A DNA stretch of 49,287 nucleotides from Curtobacterium sp. MMLR14_010 (GTDB taxonomy: Bacteria; Actinomycetota; Actinomycetes; Actinomycetales; Microbacteriaceae): contig NZ_MJGV01000012.1 of assembly GCF_001865015.1 (NCBI RefSeq), positions 1 through 49,287 of the forward strand. Direction: 5' to 3'. Numbering within the stretch: position 1 is the stretch's first letter; every line of letters begins with the position of its first letter. The position numbers were made by a program, and so were the translations under genes. Shown piece after piece: positions 16,315 through 25,199 of the stretch. A model generated the notes under the pieces. That model did no database searches, had not been told where the DNA came from, and was given only the letters and a program-made list of their open reading frames with translations.

Positions 16315-19300
16315 TCAGATCCGCGGGAAGCGGAAGGTCCTGACCTCGAAGGCGTCGACCGCGAAGGCGGCCACCCCGTCCGTCATGGCGGCCACGCCCG
16401 GCAGCGCGGGGTCGCGCTCCTCGAGCAGCGTCACCTCGACCGGCTCGCCGAAGGGCCCGTCGACCGCCAGGCCACCGGTCCCCCGACGTCCGGACGGCTC
16501 GTACACGCGGACGACCAGGTCGCCCGAGCGGTCGTCGGCGAGCTTGACGCTCGACACCACGACGTCCCCGGAGGCCTGCACGAGCGGCCCGAAGCCGGAC
16601 CCGCCCGTGACGGTCCGCGCGCTCGTGTTCATCAGGATGCCGGCGGTGGTCGCACCGACGACGTCCGTGCCGACGACCAGCCCGTACCGGTGCGTCTGCA
16701 CGCCCTGGTCGGTCTCCGGGTCGGGGAACCGCGGTGCCCGCAGCAGCGAGAGCCGGAGCGTCGTCGTGACGTGGCCGTCGACCGCGTCGCGGGTGACGTC
16801 GAACCCGTGGATGGAGTCGTTCACCAGGGCCACGCCGAAGCCGGGCTCCTCGACGAGCACGTAGCGGTGCATCGAGGTCTCGAACTTGGCGGCCTCCCAC
16901 GAGGTGTTCGTGTGGGTCGCCCGCTTCTGCGCGCCGAACTGGGTCTCCGCGATGGTGTGCTCGGCGCGGACGTCGAGCGGGAACGCCACCTTGAGGAACT
17001 TCTCGGTCTCGTGCCAGTCCGTCGTCTGGTCGAACTCGAGCGTCCGCGACCCCGGCTCCAGCACGATCTCCTGCGTCACGGTCGAGTCGCCGAAGGCCCG
17101 CGAAACGACGACGCGCGCGACACCGGCGTCATCGACGGAGGCGTCGATCGAGGTCACCGACACCAGGTCCTCGACCCGGTTGCGGTAGTAGCGGTCGACG
17201 TCCCACGCGTCCCACATGTTCGGGAAGTCCTGGTGCAGCTGCAGCAGGTTCGCGACCTGGCCGGGAGCGATCGCGTCGCGGCCGGTGGACAGGTCGACGG
17301 CGCTGGTGACGAGTCCGCGGGCGTCGACGACGACGCGCACCAGCTCGTTCGTGAGCATGAACCCGCCGTCGGCCTCGGTCAGCGCGACCGGCATCGCGGC
17401 CTCCAGGTCGCTGGTCAGGACCGCGCTCTGCGCGAGGGCACCGCCCTGGAGGCTCGGGGCCGGGTTGACGACGATCGTGCGGTCCCCGGGACCAGCGAGT
17501 GCCGACAGGGCGGAGGCGATGAGGGCCTCCAGGCGGTCCGCGACCTCTGCGTACCGCTCGACGGCCTCGCGGTGCACCCACGCGATCGAGGTGCCCGGCA
17601 GGATGTCGTGGAACTGCTGCAGCAGGACCTGCTGCCACAGCGCGTCGAGCTCGTCGTACGGGTACGGGAAGTCGGTGCGGGCGGCGGCGGTCGCGGCCCA
17701 GAGCTCGGCCTCGACGAGCAGGTGCTCGCTGCGGCGGTTGCCCTGCTTCGTCTGGTGCTGGCTGGTCAGCGTCGCGCGGTGCAGCTCGAGGTACAGCTCG
17801 CCGACCCACACGGGCGGGTGCTCCAGCTCGGACTTCGCCCGGTCGAAGAACGCGTCCGGGTGCTCCCACGTCACGCGGGCGCTGCCCTCGAGGTCGGCCA
17901 GGCGTGCGGCCGTGCCGGTCATCTCGCGCGTGGTGCCACCGCCGCCGTCACCCCAGCCGACCGGGGCGATCGAGCCCGAGGCCAGACGGTTCTCGCGGAA
18001 CTGGCGCGAGGCCTTCGCGACCTCGGACCCGGAGAGCCGGGAGTTGTAGGTGTCCATCGACGGGAAGTGCGAGAACACCCGCGACCCGTCGATGCCCTCC
18101 CAGAGGAACGTGTGGTGCGGGAACTTGTTCACCTGGTTCCAGGAGATCTTCTGCGTGAAGAACCACTCGAAGCCCGCGCGGCGCATCAGCTGCGGGAGCG
18201 CCGGCGAGTACCCGAAGCTGTCGGGCAGCCAGACGCCCTTGGGCCGGATGCCGAACTCGCGCTCGAAGAACCGCTGGCCCTGGGAGAACTGCCGGACGAT
18301 GCTCTCGCCGGTCGGCATCACGGTGTCGGACTCGACCCACATCCCGCCGAGCGGCAGGAAGCGACCAGCGGCGACGGCGTCCTTGACCTTCGCGTAGACC
18401 TCGGGTCGGTGTTCCTTGATCCAGGCGTACTGCTGTGCGCTGGACATGCCGTAGAGGAAGTCGTCGGTCTGGTCGATGAGCTCGGTCATGCTCGACGTGG
18501 TGCGCGCGACCTTGCGGATCGTCTCGCGGACGGGCCAGAGCCACGCGGAGTCGATGTGCGCGTGGCCGACGGCGGAGATCCGGTGCGCGGAGGCCTCGGC
18601 CGGGGCCGCGAGCACCTCGACGAGCGCGGCCCGGGCATCCGGGGCGGTCTCGGCGATGTGCTGCAGGTCGAGGGCGTCGAGCGCGTCGTCGAGGGCCTGC
18701 AGGATGCGCATCCGTCGCGGGCCCTGGGGCAGCTCCTCCTGCAGCTCGAGCAGCACGTCGATGTCGAGCGCGAGCTCGTGCACGGCGGACTCGAACACGG
18801 CGAGGTCCATCCGGCGCGACGTGTAGAGCCGCTTCGACGACGAGGTCTGGATGTCGCCCTCCTGCGTCACGAGGAAGGGGTGGTAGTCGAGCAGCACGGG
18901 GTTCGACGCGGCCTCGACGAAGAACTCGACGGTCTCGCCGCCGACGGCGTCCTCGGCGATGAGCACCCACTGGTTGCGGGGGTTGATCGACTTCACCGGG
19001 GTGCCGTCGGCCAGGTACACGAGGCCCTCGCACTGGAACCCCGGCATGTTCTTGTCGAACCCGAGGTCGATGACGGCCTCGACGCGGCGGCCGGCCCAGG
19101 CGACCGGGACGGTGCCGGTCAGGCGGAACCAGGTCGTGCCCCACGCGGCGCCCCACGGCGTGCCGACCTCGTACGGCTCGAACGTCAGCGCGAGCCCCTC
19201 GGCCGGCGGGACCGGCTCACCGGGCAGCTCGTGCCAGGCGGTGTCGAGCGGCGTCGCGGTGGCGTGCACCGCCGGGGTGATGCGCTCGTCGAGGACCCGT

Positions 19301-19338
19301 CGTGCGCGGCCGATGGTGAGGGGGATGTCGTCGTGCAT
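16315..19338 (-). CDS. GH38 alpha-mannosidase
   Basis: GH38 enzymes are zinc-dependent retaining alpha-mannosidases. The 1007-residue protein has an N-terminal beta-rich domain (about 1-240), the catalytic domain with HAHIDSAWLW at 259-268 (zinc ligands His261 and Asp263 by family analogy), nucleophile Asp373 in WLPDSFGYS, and long C-terminal beta-sandwich domains (LEFDQTTDW-type strand present). The length is typical of cytosolic bacterial members and no signal peptide is present. The start ATG 19338 has GGAAGG 4 nt upstream; 25 nt separate it from the GH5 stop. It should trim alpha-linked mannose from imported glycans before the GH5 step. Confidence 0.94.
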   Translation of the reverse strand: MHDDIPLTIGRARRVLDERITPAVHATATPLDTAWHELPGEPVPPAEGLALTFEPYEVGTPWGAAWGTTWFRLTGTVPVAWAGRRVEAVIDLGFDKNMPGFQCEGLVYLADGTPVKSINPRNQWVLIAEDAVGGETVEFFVEAASNPVLLDYHPFLVTQEGDIQTSSSKRLYTSRRMDLAVFESAVHELALDIDVLLELQEELPQGPRRMRILQALDDALDALDLQHIAETAPDARAALVEVLAAPAEASAHRISAVGHAHIDSAWLWPVRETIRKVARTTSSMTELIDQTDDFLYGMSSAQQYAWIKEHRPEVYAKVKDAVAAGRFLPLGGMWVESDTVMPTGESIVRQFSQGQRFFEREFGIRPKGVWLPDSFGYSPALPQLMRRAGFEWFFTQKISWNQVNKFPHHTFLWEGIDGSRVFSHFPSMDTYNSRLSGSEVAKASRQFRENRLASGSIAPVGWGDGGGGTTREMTGTAARLADLEGSARVTWEHPDAFFDRAKSELEHPPVWVGELYLELHRATLTSQHQTKQGNRRSEHLLVEAELWAATAAARTDFPYPYDELDALWQQVLLQQFHDILPGTSIAWVHREAVERYAEVADRLEALIASALSALAGPGDRTIVVNPAPSLQGGALAQSAVLTSDLEAAMPVALTEADGGFMLTNELVRVVVDARGLVTSAVDLSTGRDAIAPGQVANLLQLHQDFPNMWDAWDVDRYYRNRVEDLVSVTSIDASVDDAGVARVVVSRAFGDSTVTQEIVLEPGSRTLEFDQTTDWHETEKFLKVAFPLDVRAEHTIAETQFGAQKRATHTNTSWEAAKFETSMHRYVLVEEPGFGVALVNDSIHGFDVTRDAVDGHVTTTLRLSLLRAPRFPDPETDQGVQTHRYGLVVGTDVVGATTAGILMNTSARTVTGGSGFGPLVQASGDVVVSSVKLADDRSGDLVVRVYEPSGRRGTGGLAVDGPFGEPVEVTLLEERDPALPGVAAMTDGVAAFAVDAFEVRTFRFPRI

Positions 19339-19363
19339 GGTGCCTTCCGGGGACTGGGGAGGA

Positions 19364-20737
19364 TCAGGGCATGGTCGCGGGGTGCGCGACCGAGATCGGG
19401 GTGTGTGCGGTGTCCGCGGCGAGGTCGGTCGGCACGTCCATCGTGCTCGTGACCCCACGGGCGGCCAGCAGGTCCGTGTCGCCGAGCCGGGAGCGCAGGA
19501 CGACCTGCGGGCCGACGCCGTGCTGCTCGGCGAGGGCGAGCCACGCGGCGGCGAAGCGTCCGCCGGGCGCGCAGTCGGCCCGGACACCACCGCGGGGTGC
19601 GCCGTCCTGCGCGACGTCGTCGAGCACGAGCCCGACGGTCGGCGCGATCCGGGCCGGGGACGCGCCGTCGCCGAACGCGGTCGCCATGGCACGGAAGCGC
19701 TCCCCCGTCGGTTTCACGCGGCCGTCGTTCGTCAGGAGGCCGAGGTCGTACTCGAGCTCCGGGAAGTCGGCGAGGGACCGGGACACGTCGTGGGAGCACC
19801 ACCACGTGACGCCGAGCAGGTGCTGCACGTCGAGGGCGTGCCGGATGGTCTGCTCGGTGAACGACGGTGCGTCGGCGACGTCGACCACGTTCGTCGGCGC
19901 ACCGACCTCCTGCAGCCAGTTCGGCCGGGCGGCGTCGCGGTTCCAGGCGGCGGCGAGCTGCAGCAGGTACTCCCCGTGCCGCACCGACCCGGCGCCCAGG
20001 GCACCGTGGACCGCAGCGGAGCCGTTGAACACCCACGAGTGCGTGACGGTGGCGTCGCCGTGGTCGGCCGCGTGCTCCGGCCCGAAGGGCTGGGCATCGT
20101 CGTACCAGGCCGCGTCGTACTGGGCGACGGTGACCAGCGGCCCTGGAGCCGACTCGCTGCCGGGCGCGACTGACGGGTCGGACAGACGCCGGGCCTCCCG
20201 GCCGACGGACGCCAGCCCGGACCGTGCCGCGGCGACCATCGCCGCTGCCCACGCGTGTCCCTGCTCCGCCGTGATGGCGTGCGGGGCCGGGTGCGGGGCG
20301 TGGGCGAACTGGTTGACCTCGTTGCCGATGGTGATGCCGAGCAGGTTCGGCCGGCCGCCGACCGCGGCGGCGAGGGCCTCGACGTACGCGGCCGTGGAGG
20401 CGACGACGTCCGGGTCGGTGAACATGTTGCGCCGGTGCCACGAGTCGAGCCAGGACGGCACGAAGTCGAAGCTCGACAGGTGTCCCTGCAGGGCGTCGAC
20501 GTTGACGTCGAGGCCGAACGACGCCGCGATGTCGACGACCCGTGCCACGTCGGCGAGTGCCTGCGGCCGGATGAGGGTCCGGTTCGGCTGGACGACCGGC
20601 CAGAGCGGGAAGACCCGCACGTGGTCCGCGCCGAGCCCCGCGATCGCCTCGAGGTCCCTCGCCGTGTCGGACGCCGAGAAGTCGAGCCAGGAGTGGAACC
20701 AACCGACCGACGGTGTGTAGTTGACGCCGAACCGCAT
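19364..20737 (-). CDS. GH5 beta-mannosidase-like enzyme (GH5_18-like)
   Basis: The 457-residue protein is a clan-A TIM-barrel hydrolase. It opens with FGVNYTPSVGWFHSWLDF, has acid/base Glu140 in GNEVNQF and predicted nucleophile Glu277 in WLQEVGAP, and ends with a short beta domain. It has no signal peptide. From memory, it resembles the GH5_18 beta-mannosidases of bifidobacterial N-glycan loci, which split Man-beta-1,4-GlcNAc; that subfamily call is an inference. Its start overlaps the permease stop by one base (TGATG). Placed between the importer and the alpha-mannosidase, it suits the last step of glycan breakdown. A cellulase-type GH5 is the alternative. Confidence 0.8.
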   Translation of the reverse strand: MRFGVNYTPSVGWFHSWLDFSASDTARDLEAIAGLGADHVRVFPLWPVVQPNRTLIRPQALADVARVVDIAASFGLDVNVDALQGHLSSFDFVPSWLDSWHRRNMFTDPDVVASTAAYVEALAAAVGGRPNLLGITIGNEVNQFAHAPHPAPHAITAEQGHAWAAAMVAAARSGLASVGREARRLSDPSVAPGSESAPGPLVTVAQYDAAWYDDAQPFGPEHAADHGDATVTHSWVFNGSAAVHGALGAGSVRHGEYLLQLAAAWNRDAARPNWLQEVGAPTNVVDVADAPSFTEQTIRHALDVQHLLGVTWWCSHDVSRSLADFPELEYDLGLLTNDGRVKPTGERFRAMATAFGDGASPARIAPTVGLVLDDVAQDGAPRGGVRADCAPGGRFAAAWLALAEQHGVGPQVVLRSRLGDTDLLAARGVTSTMDVPTDLAADTAHTPISVAHPATMP

Positions 20738-21696
20738 CAGCCCTTCACGCCGCCCTCTTCGACGCCCTTGAAGAAGAAGCGCTGCAGGACGGCGAAGATC
20801 ACGGCGATCGGGATGAACGCGATCATGGTGCCGGCCGCGATGAGGCGTTGGTCGGTGCCGAACGTGCCGCGGAGGTACTCGAGCCCGACGGTCAGCGTCA
20901 GCTTGTCCGGGGACTGCAGGACGATGAGCGGCCAGAGGAAGTCGTCCCACGCGCCGATGAAGGCGAAGATCGCGATGACGGCGATCGTGCCCTGGACGGC
21001 GGGCAGCGAGATGTACCGCAGTCGCTGCCACGAGTTCGCGCCGTCCATCACCGCGGCCTGGTCGATCTCCTCGGGGATCTGCCGGAACGCGTTGAACATC
21101 AGCAGGACGTTGAGCGCCGCGATCATCCCGGGCAGGGCGACGCCGACCAGGTTGTCGGCGAGGCCGAGGTCCTTGACGGTGACGAACTGGGAGATGATCG
21201 TCGCCTCGCCGGGGAGCACGAGCGTGGCGAGGAACAGGCCGAGCACGGCCTTGCGGAAGCGCCACTGCAGCCGGGCGAGCGCGAACCCGGCGAGGGTGGC
21301 GAACACGATGTTCCCGATGACGTCGATCGCGGCGACGATGAGCGAGTTGCCGATGTAGCCGAACACCGGGATCGCGTCGCCCACCCGGAGGTAGTTGCCG
21401 ATCGTCGGCTGGCTCGGGATGAACGACGGGTTCGCCGTGTAGATGTCCTCCCCCGGGCCCTTGAGCGAGGTGGAGAGCTGCCAGAGGAACGGACCGATCG
21501 TGATGAACAGCACCACGATGAGCAGCACGTAGCGGATCGCCTTCTCGCGGGTGGACATGACGCCCCAGACCACGCGGCGCCGCTTGGCGGGCGGCCTGGA
21601 GGCTCCCCCTCCGCCCGTCGCGCCGGTCACGTCCGGCGTCGGTGCGGCGGTGCCGGCGTTCCCGCCGATGACCGGTTCGGTCGTCGTGTTCGTCAT
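20737..21696 (-). CDS. ABC sugar permease, MalG type (N-glycan locus)
   Basis: The 319-residue permease has a long polar, Gly-rich N-terminus (about 1-50), about six membrane helices and the EAA loop EEIDQAAVMDGANSWQRLRYISLP. The start ATG 21696 overlaps the previous permease stop by 4 nt. It is the second channel subunit for the binding protein at 22608-23900; no ATPase gene is in the operon. Confidence 0.93.
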   Translation of the reverse strand: MTNTTTEPVIGGNAGTAAPTPDVTGATGGGGASRPPAKRRRVVWGVMSTREKAIRYVLLIVVLFITIGPFLWQLSTSLKGPGEDIYTANPSFIPSQPTIGNYLRVGDAIPVFGYIGNSLIVAAIDVIGNIVFATLAGFALARLQWRFRKAVLGLFLATLVLPGEATIISQFVTVKDLGLADNLVGVALPGMIAALNVLLMFNAFRQIPEEIDQAAVMDGANSWQRLRYISLPAVQGTIAVIAIFAFIGAWDDFLWPLIVLQSPDKLTLTVGLEYLRGTFGTDQRLIAAGTMIAFIPIAVIFAVLQRFFFKGVEEGGVKG

Positions 21697-22571
21697 CGGT
21701 CCGCCTTGCTGTTCATGCGCGCGAGGGCGAGCATCGGGATGAGCGTCACGGCGAAGAGCAGGAGGCTCAGCGCGGAGGCGTACCCGAGGTTGCCGGTGAA
21801 CCCCCGTGCGTACTGCTGGATGAGCATGACGAGGGAGTTGTCCTGGCCGCCGGGGCCGCCCGTCCCGTTCGTCAGGATGTAGAGCTCGCTGAACACCCGG
21901 AGCGCACTCACGCACACGAGGATCCCGACGAGGGTCAGCGTGCCGCGGACGCCGGGCATCGTGACCGACCAGAAGCGGCGGACGGAGCCGGCGCCGTCGA
22001 GTGCCGCGGCCTCGTGCAGCTCCTTGCCGACGTTCCCGAGGGCCGCCAGGAAGATGATCATGTAGTACCCGAGGCCCTTCCAGACCGTCAGGCTGATCGC
22101 GCTGAACAGCAGGAGCCACCGGTCGGTGAGGAACGGGATGCTGCTCTGCGCGATGCCGAGCGACTGCACCATCTCGTTGATCACGCCGCGGTCGTCGAGG
22201 ATCCAGTTCCAGATCAGCCCGACGACCACCGCGCTGGCGATGACCGGCGTGTAGTACGCCGTGCGGAAGAAGGCGATGCCGGGCAGCTTCTGCTGCACGA
22301 GCACGGCCATGAGGAGCGGGAGGACCGTCAGGAGCGGCAGGCAGACCGCCATGTAGATGACGCTGTTGAGCAGCGCTTCCCACACCTGCGGGTCGGCGAG
22401 CAGGGTCTGGAAGTTCTGCAGACCGACCCAGCGGCTGACCCCACCGAGCGGGCTGGCGTTGGTGAACGACAGCCGGACGGTGTTGATCGACGGCCAGAGG
22501 CTGAACGCGACGAGCCAGACGAGTGCCGGCAGGACGAGCAGCCAGGGGGTGAACCAGCGGTTGGCGCGCAT
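21693..22571 (-). CDS. ABC sugar permease, MalF type (N-glycan locus)
   Basis: The 292-residue permease begins with WFTPWLLVLPALVWLVAFSLWP as its first helix and has the EAA loop ELHEAAALDGAGSVRRFWSVTMP. GGAGG lies 6 nt before ATG 22571. It follows the binding-protein gene by 36 nt and couples to the next permease through ATGA. Confidence 0.93.
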   Translation of the reverse strand: MRANRWFTPWLLVLPALVWLVAFSLWPSINTVRLSFTNASPLGGVSRWVGLQNFQTLLADPQVWEALLNSVIYMAVCLPLLTVLPLLMAVLVQQKLPGIAFFRTAYYTPVIASAVVVGLIWNWILDDRGVINEMVQSLGIAQSSIPFLTDRWLLLFSAISLTVWKGLGYYMIIFLAALGNVGKELHEAAALDGAGSVRRFWSVTMPGVRGTLTLVGILVCVSALRVFSELYILTNGTGGPGGQDNSLVMLIQQYARGFTGNLGYASALSLLLFAVTLIPMLALARMNSKADR

Positions 22572-22607
22572 GGCGATCCTCCCTCTCTCTTGTTCTCGGG
22601 GGCCGGA

Positions 22608-23900
22608 TCAGCCGTTGGCGAGCAGCGTGTTCATCTTGGTCTGGGCGTTCTGCAGCGCCTTTTCCGGGGTCACGCCGCCCTTCATCGCCAGCGCGATCTG
22701 CTGGTCGAGGAAGTCCGTCATCGCCGAGTTGGCCTCGACCGGGTTGAGGTTCTTCGCCGTCTTCAGGGCCTCGTTCGCGAGGACACGGGCCTTGCCCTGG
22801 GTCGTGCCGTCGTCCTTGGAGAAGAACGGGTCGGACTGCGACGAGGTGGTCGACGGGAAGATGTTCACCAGGTGCGCGAAGGCCTCCTGGTTCTTCGCGT
22901 TCGTCATGAAGGACGCGAGGGCCTCGGCCGTGGCCAGGTGCTTGCTCTTCGCCGAGACGCTGAGGCCCTGCACGTAGAGCGGCGGGTTGTCCAGCGCCGG
23001 GGAGACGACGATGTTGCCCTTGAGCGACGGATTGTTCTTCTCGAAGTCGCTGATGGCGGTGGCGCCGCCGGTGGTCCAGGCGACCTTGCCCTGCGTGAAC
23101 AGCGTGGAGTTGCCGAGGTAGTCGGTGTTGAGGACCGACGAGGGCATGAGGCCGTCCTTGTACGCCTTGGCGTACCTGCTGATGAGGTCAGCGGCCTTCG
23201 ACGAGTTCGCGAAGGTGAACTTCGTGCCCTGGTCGTTGATGATCTTCACGCCGGCGAGCGAGAAGTCGCTCAGCCCGGGCTTGCGGCTCATCAGGTAGTC
23301 GTCGGGGCACTGCTGGTGCATGGTCTCCGCCTGCGTGAACAGGTCGTCGGTCGTCTTCGGCGGGTTGGCCGGGTCGAGACCGCACTTGGTGAACATCGTC
23401 TTGTTCCAGTAGTCGATGTCGGTGTTGAGGTACCAGGGGTACCCGAACGTGCCGTCGACGCCCTTGTAGTTGTACGCCGCGAGCGCGCCCTTGACGTAGG
23501 TGCTCGAGAGCTTGCTGTCGTCCTTCGCGACGTCCTGCAGGAACCCGCGCTTGGCGAGGGGCAGGGCGATGTCCGGCGGCAGGTTGACGACGTCCGGCAG
23601 CGAGTTCGACGAGGCCTGGCTGAGCACCTTGTCCGCGTAGCCGTCACCGGGCTGGTCGACGAGCTTGACCTTCGCGTCCGGGTACTTCTTCTCGAAGGCC
23701 TTCACGACGCCATTGAGGTAGTCGGTGTACGTCGGCGTGAGCGCCCACGTCTGCAGGGTGATCGAGCCGGAGACGTCGTCGCCGCCGTTGCCCGAGGAGC
23801 TGCCCCCGGCCGAGCAGCCGGTGAGTGCGAGTGCCGCTGCTGCGACCCCCGCGAGGACCGCGACGGCGCGTCCCGTCGTCGTACGTGTGGTGGTTCTCAT
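22608..23900 (-). CDS. ABC substrate-binding lipoprotein (N-glycan locus)
   Basis: The 430-residue family 1 solute-binding protein has a Sec lipoprotein signal with lipobox LTGC (Cys29) and a Gly/Ser-rich linker after it. The mature part shows the usual bilobal pattern (PDVVNLPPDIALPLAKRGFLQDV; YPWYLNTDIDYWNKTMF). AAGGAG precedes ATG 23900. It is the first gene of the operon and is divergent from a LacI gene. By context it should bind glycans released by the secreted GH18 enzyme; specificity is an inference. Confidence 0.92.
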   Translation of the reverse strand: MRTTTRTTTGRAVAVLAGVAAAALALTGCSAGGSSSGNGGDDVSGSITLQTWALTPTYTDYLNGVVKAFEKKYPDAKVKLVDQPGDGYADKVLSQASSNSLPDVVNLPPDIALPLAKRGFLQDVAKDDSKLSSTYVKGALAAYNYKGVDGTFGYPWYLNTDIDYWNKTMFTKCGLDPANPPKTTDDLFTQAETMHQQCPDDYLMSRKPGLSDFSLAGVKIINDQGTKFTFANSSKAADLISRYAKAYKDGLMPSSVLNTDYLGNSTLFTQGKVAWTTGGATAISDFEKNNPSLKGNIVVSPALDNPPLYVQGLSVSAKSKHLATAEALASFMTNAKNQEAFAHLVNIFPSTTSSQSDPFFSKDDGTTQGKARVLANEALKTAKNLNPVEANSAMTDFLDQQIALAMKGGVTPEKALQNAQTKMNTLLANG

Positions 23901-23959
23901 CGCTGCGGACTCCTTCGTGCGTGCGGATGGTCGTGCGCGTCGCCGACGGTCCTGCGGTG

Positions 23960-23973
23960 CTGAACCGGTTCAG
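23960..23973. promoter_or_regulatory. Second operator-like palindrome CTGAACCGGTTCAG
   Basis: A perfect 14-bp palindrome falls within the predicted 5' leader of the binding-protein mRNA, about 30 nt beyond its likely start site. It could be a downstream repressor site or an mRNA hairpin. Its sequence differs from the operator at 24013. Confidence 0.5.
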
Positions 23974-24003
23974 TTCCGACGGCCGGACGACTGTGTGACG
24001 CCG

Positions 24004-24032
24004 ACTATCGACGACTAAAGCGCTATAGTCAA
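24004..24032. promoter_or_regulatory. Divergent control region of the N-glycan operon
   Basis: Minus strand: TTGACT (24032-24027), a 17-bp spacer and GATAGT (24009-24004) drive the transporter operon. Plus strand: TATAGT (24024-24029) lies 7 nt before the LacI ATG. The near-perfect palindrome GACTAAAGCGCTATAGTC (24013-24030) covers the operon's spacer and the LacI -10, so one bound dimer could repress both. Confidence 0.78.
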
Positions 24033-24036
24033 GCGC

Positions 24037-25068
24037 ATGGCCAGCAAGCGCCGGACGACCATCGCCGACATCGCCGCGAAGGCCGGCGTGTCCATCAGCG
24101 CCGTCTCGTTCGCCCTCAACGACCGCCCCGGGGTGTCCGCGGCGACCCGGGAGCGCGTCCGTGCCGTGGCCCGCGAGCTCGACTGGCAGCCGCACACCGC
24201 GGCACGCGCACTCGGCGGCGCGAAGGCCGGGTCGATCGGCTTCGTGCTGAACCGTCCCGCCCGCACGCTCGGCACCGAGTCGTTCTTCGGCGACCTGATC
24301 TCCGGCATCCAGCTCGGGCTCGCCGGCACCCACGTCGGCATGACCCTGCTCGTCGCCCGCGACGCCGACGAGGAGCTGCAGACCTACCGCGACTGGTGGA
24401 ACGGCCACCGCGTCGACGGCGTGATCGTCATCGACCCGCGGCACGACGACGCCCGGCTCCGGCTGCTCGACGACCTCGGCCTGCCCACCGTCGTCGTCGG
24501 GTCGCACCCCTCTCCTGCTGGAGCCGCCCCCACGGTCTGGATCGACGACTCCGCCGCCACCACCACGGTCCTCCGCTACCTGCACGCCCTCGGCCACCGT
24601 CGCATCGCGCACGTCGCCGGGCGCCCGGAGTTCGAGCACACGGCGATGCGCATCGACCGGCTGCGGGACTTCGCCGCGGCTGAGGGGCTCGACGCCGCCG
24701 AGTCCATCCCGACCGACTACTCCGCCGAGAACGGTGCCGCAGCCACCAGGGAACTTCTCTCCCGCAGTGTCCGCCCGACGGCCATCGTGTTCGACAACGA
24801 CGTGCTCGCGGTCGCGGGCCTCGGCGTCGCGAGCGAGATGGGCGTGCGGGTGCCCGCCGACGTCTCGATCGTGTCGTTCGACGACTCGGCGATGATCCGG
24901 CTGGTGCGGCCCGCGATCACCTCGCTCACGCGCGACACCGTCGAGCTCGGGCAACGCGCCGCCACGCTCCTGCGCGCACAGATCGACGCCGACGACCCGC
25001 TGCCGTCGCTGCCGGGCCCGCTGCTGACCCTGAGCGTCCGCGAGTCGACGGGCCGCATCGCCCCCTGA
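24037..25068 (+). CDS. LacI-family repressor of the N-glycan operon
   Basis: The 343-residue regulator has its helix-turn-helix at about 7-28 (TTIADIAAKAGVSISAVSFALN) and a sugar-binding effector domain from about 65. The effector residues are unrelated in detail to the locus 1 regulator, so the inducer should differ; mannose- or GlcNAc-containing products are likely by context. The start ATG 24037 has TATAGT 7 nt upstream and no Shine-Dalgarno sequence, so it is probably leaderless. It is transcribed away from the operon and followed by family A repeat copy 4. Confidence 0.92.
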   Translation: MASKRRTTIADIAAKAGVSISAVSFALNDRPGVSAATRERVRAVARELDWQPHTAARALGGAKAGSIGFVLNRPARTLGTESFFGDLISGIQLGLAGTHVGMTLLVARDADEELQTYRDWWNGHRVDGVIVIDPRHDDARLRLLDDLGLPTVVVGSHPSPAGAAPTVWIDDSAATTTVLRYLHALGHRRIAHVAGRPEFEHTAMRIDRLRDFAAAEGLDAAESIPTDYSAENGAAATRELLSRSVRPTAIVFDNDVLAVAGLGVASEMGVRVPADVSIVSFDDSAMIRLVRPAITSLTRDTVELGQRAATLLRAQIDADDPLPSLPGPLLTLSVRESTGRIAP

Positions 25069-25113
25069 CCCGCCCCTGCTCCCGCGGTCGCGCCCGCCCC
25101 ACGCCCGGGCCTG

Positions 25114-25176
25114 CATCGAGGGAGCAGGAATCGTCGAGTCCCTTGAACGGAACCGACGATTACTGCTCCCTCGATG
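25114..25176. repeat. Family A inverted repeat, copy 4
   Basis: 28-nt arms (25114-25141 and 25149-25176) pair with a few mismatches. It lies between convergent genes (LacI and a membrane protein). It is the most diverged of the four copies. Confidence 0.85.
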
Positions 25177-25199
25177 TGTGGAGGGCGGGTGGACGCGGG

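Noticed and set aside
16090..19452. A very long open frame on the plus strand, opposite the GH38 gene
   Set aside because: The translation is Arg/Val/Gly/Asp-rich with no domain pattern, while the minus strand encodes a full GH38 with all catalytic residues. Long antisense frames are expected at this GC content. The same applies to frames opposite pepN (43627-46695), tig (398-1387) and the GH31 gene (8544-11012).
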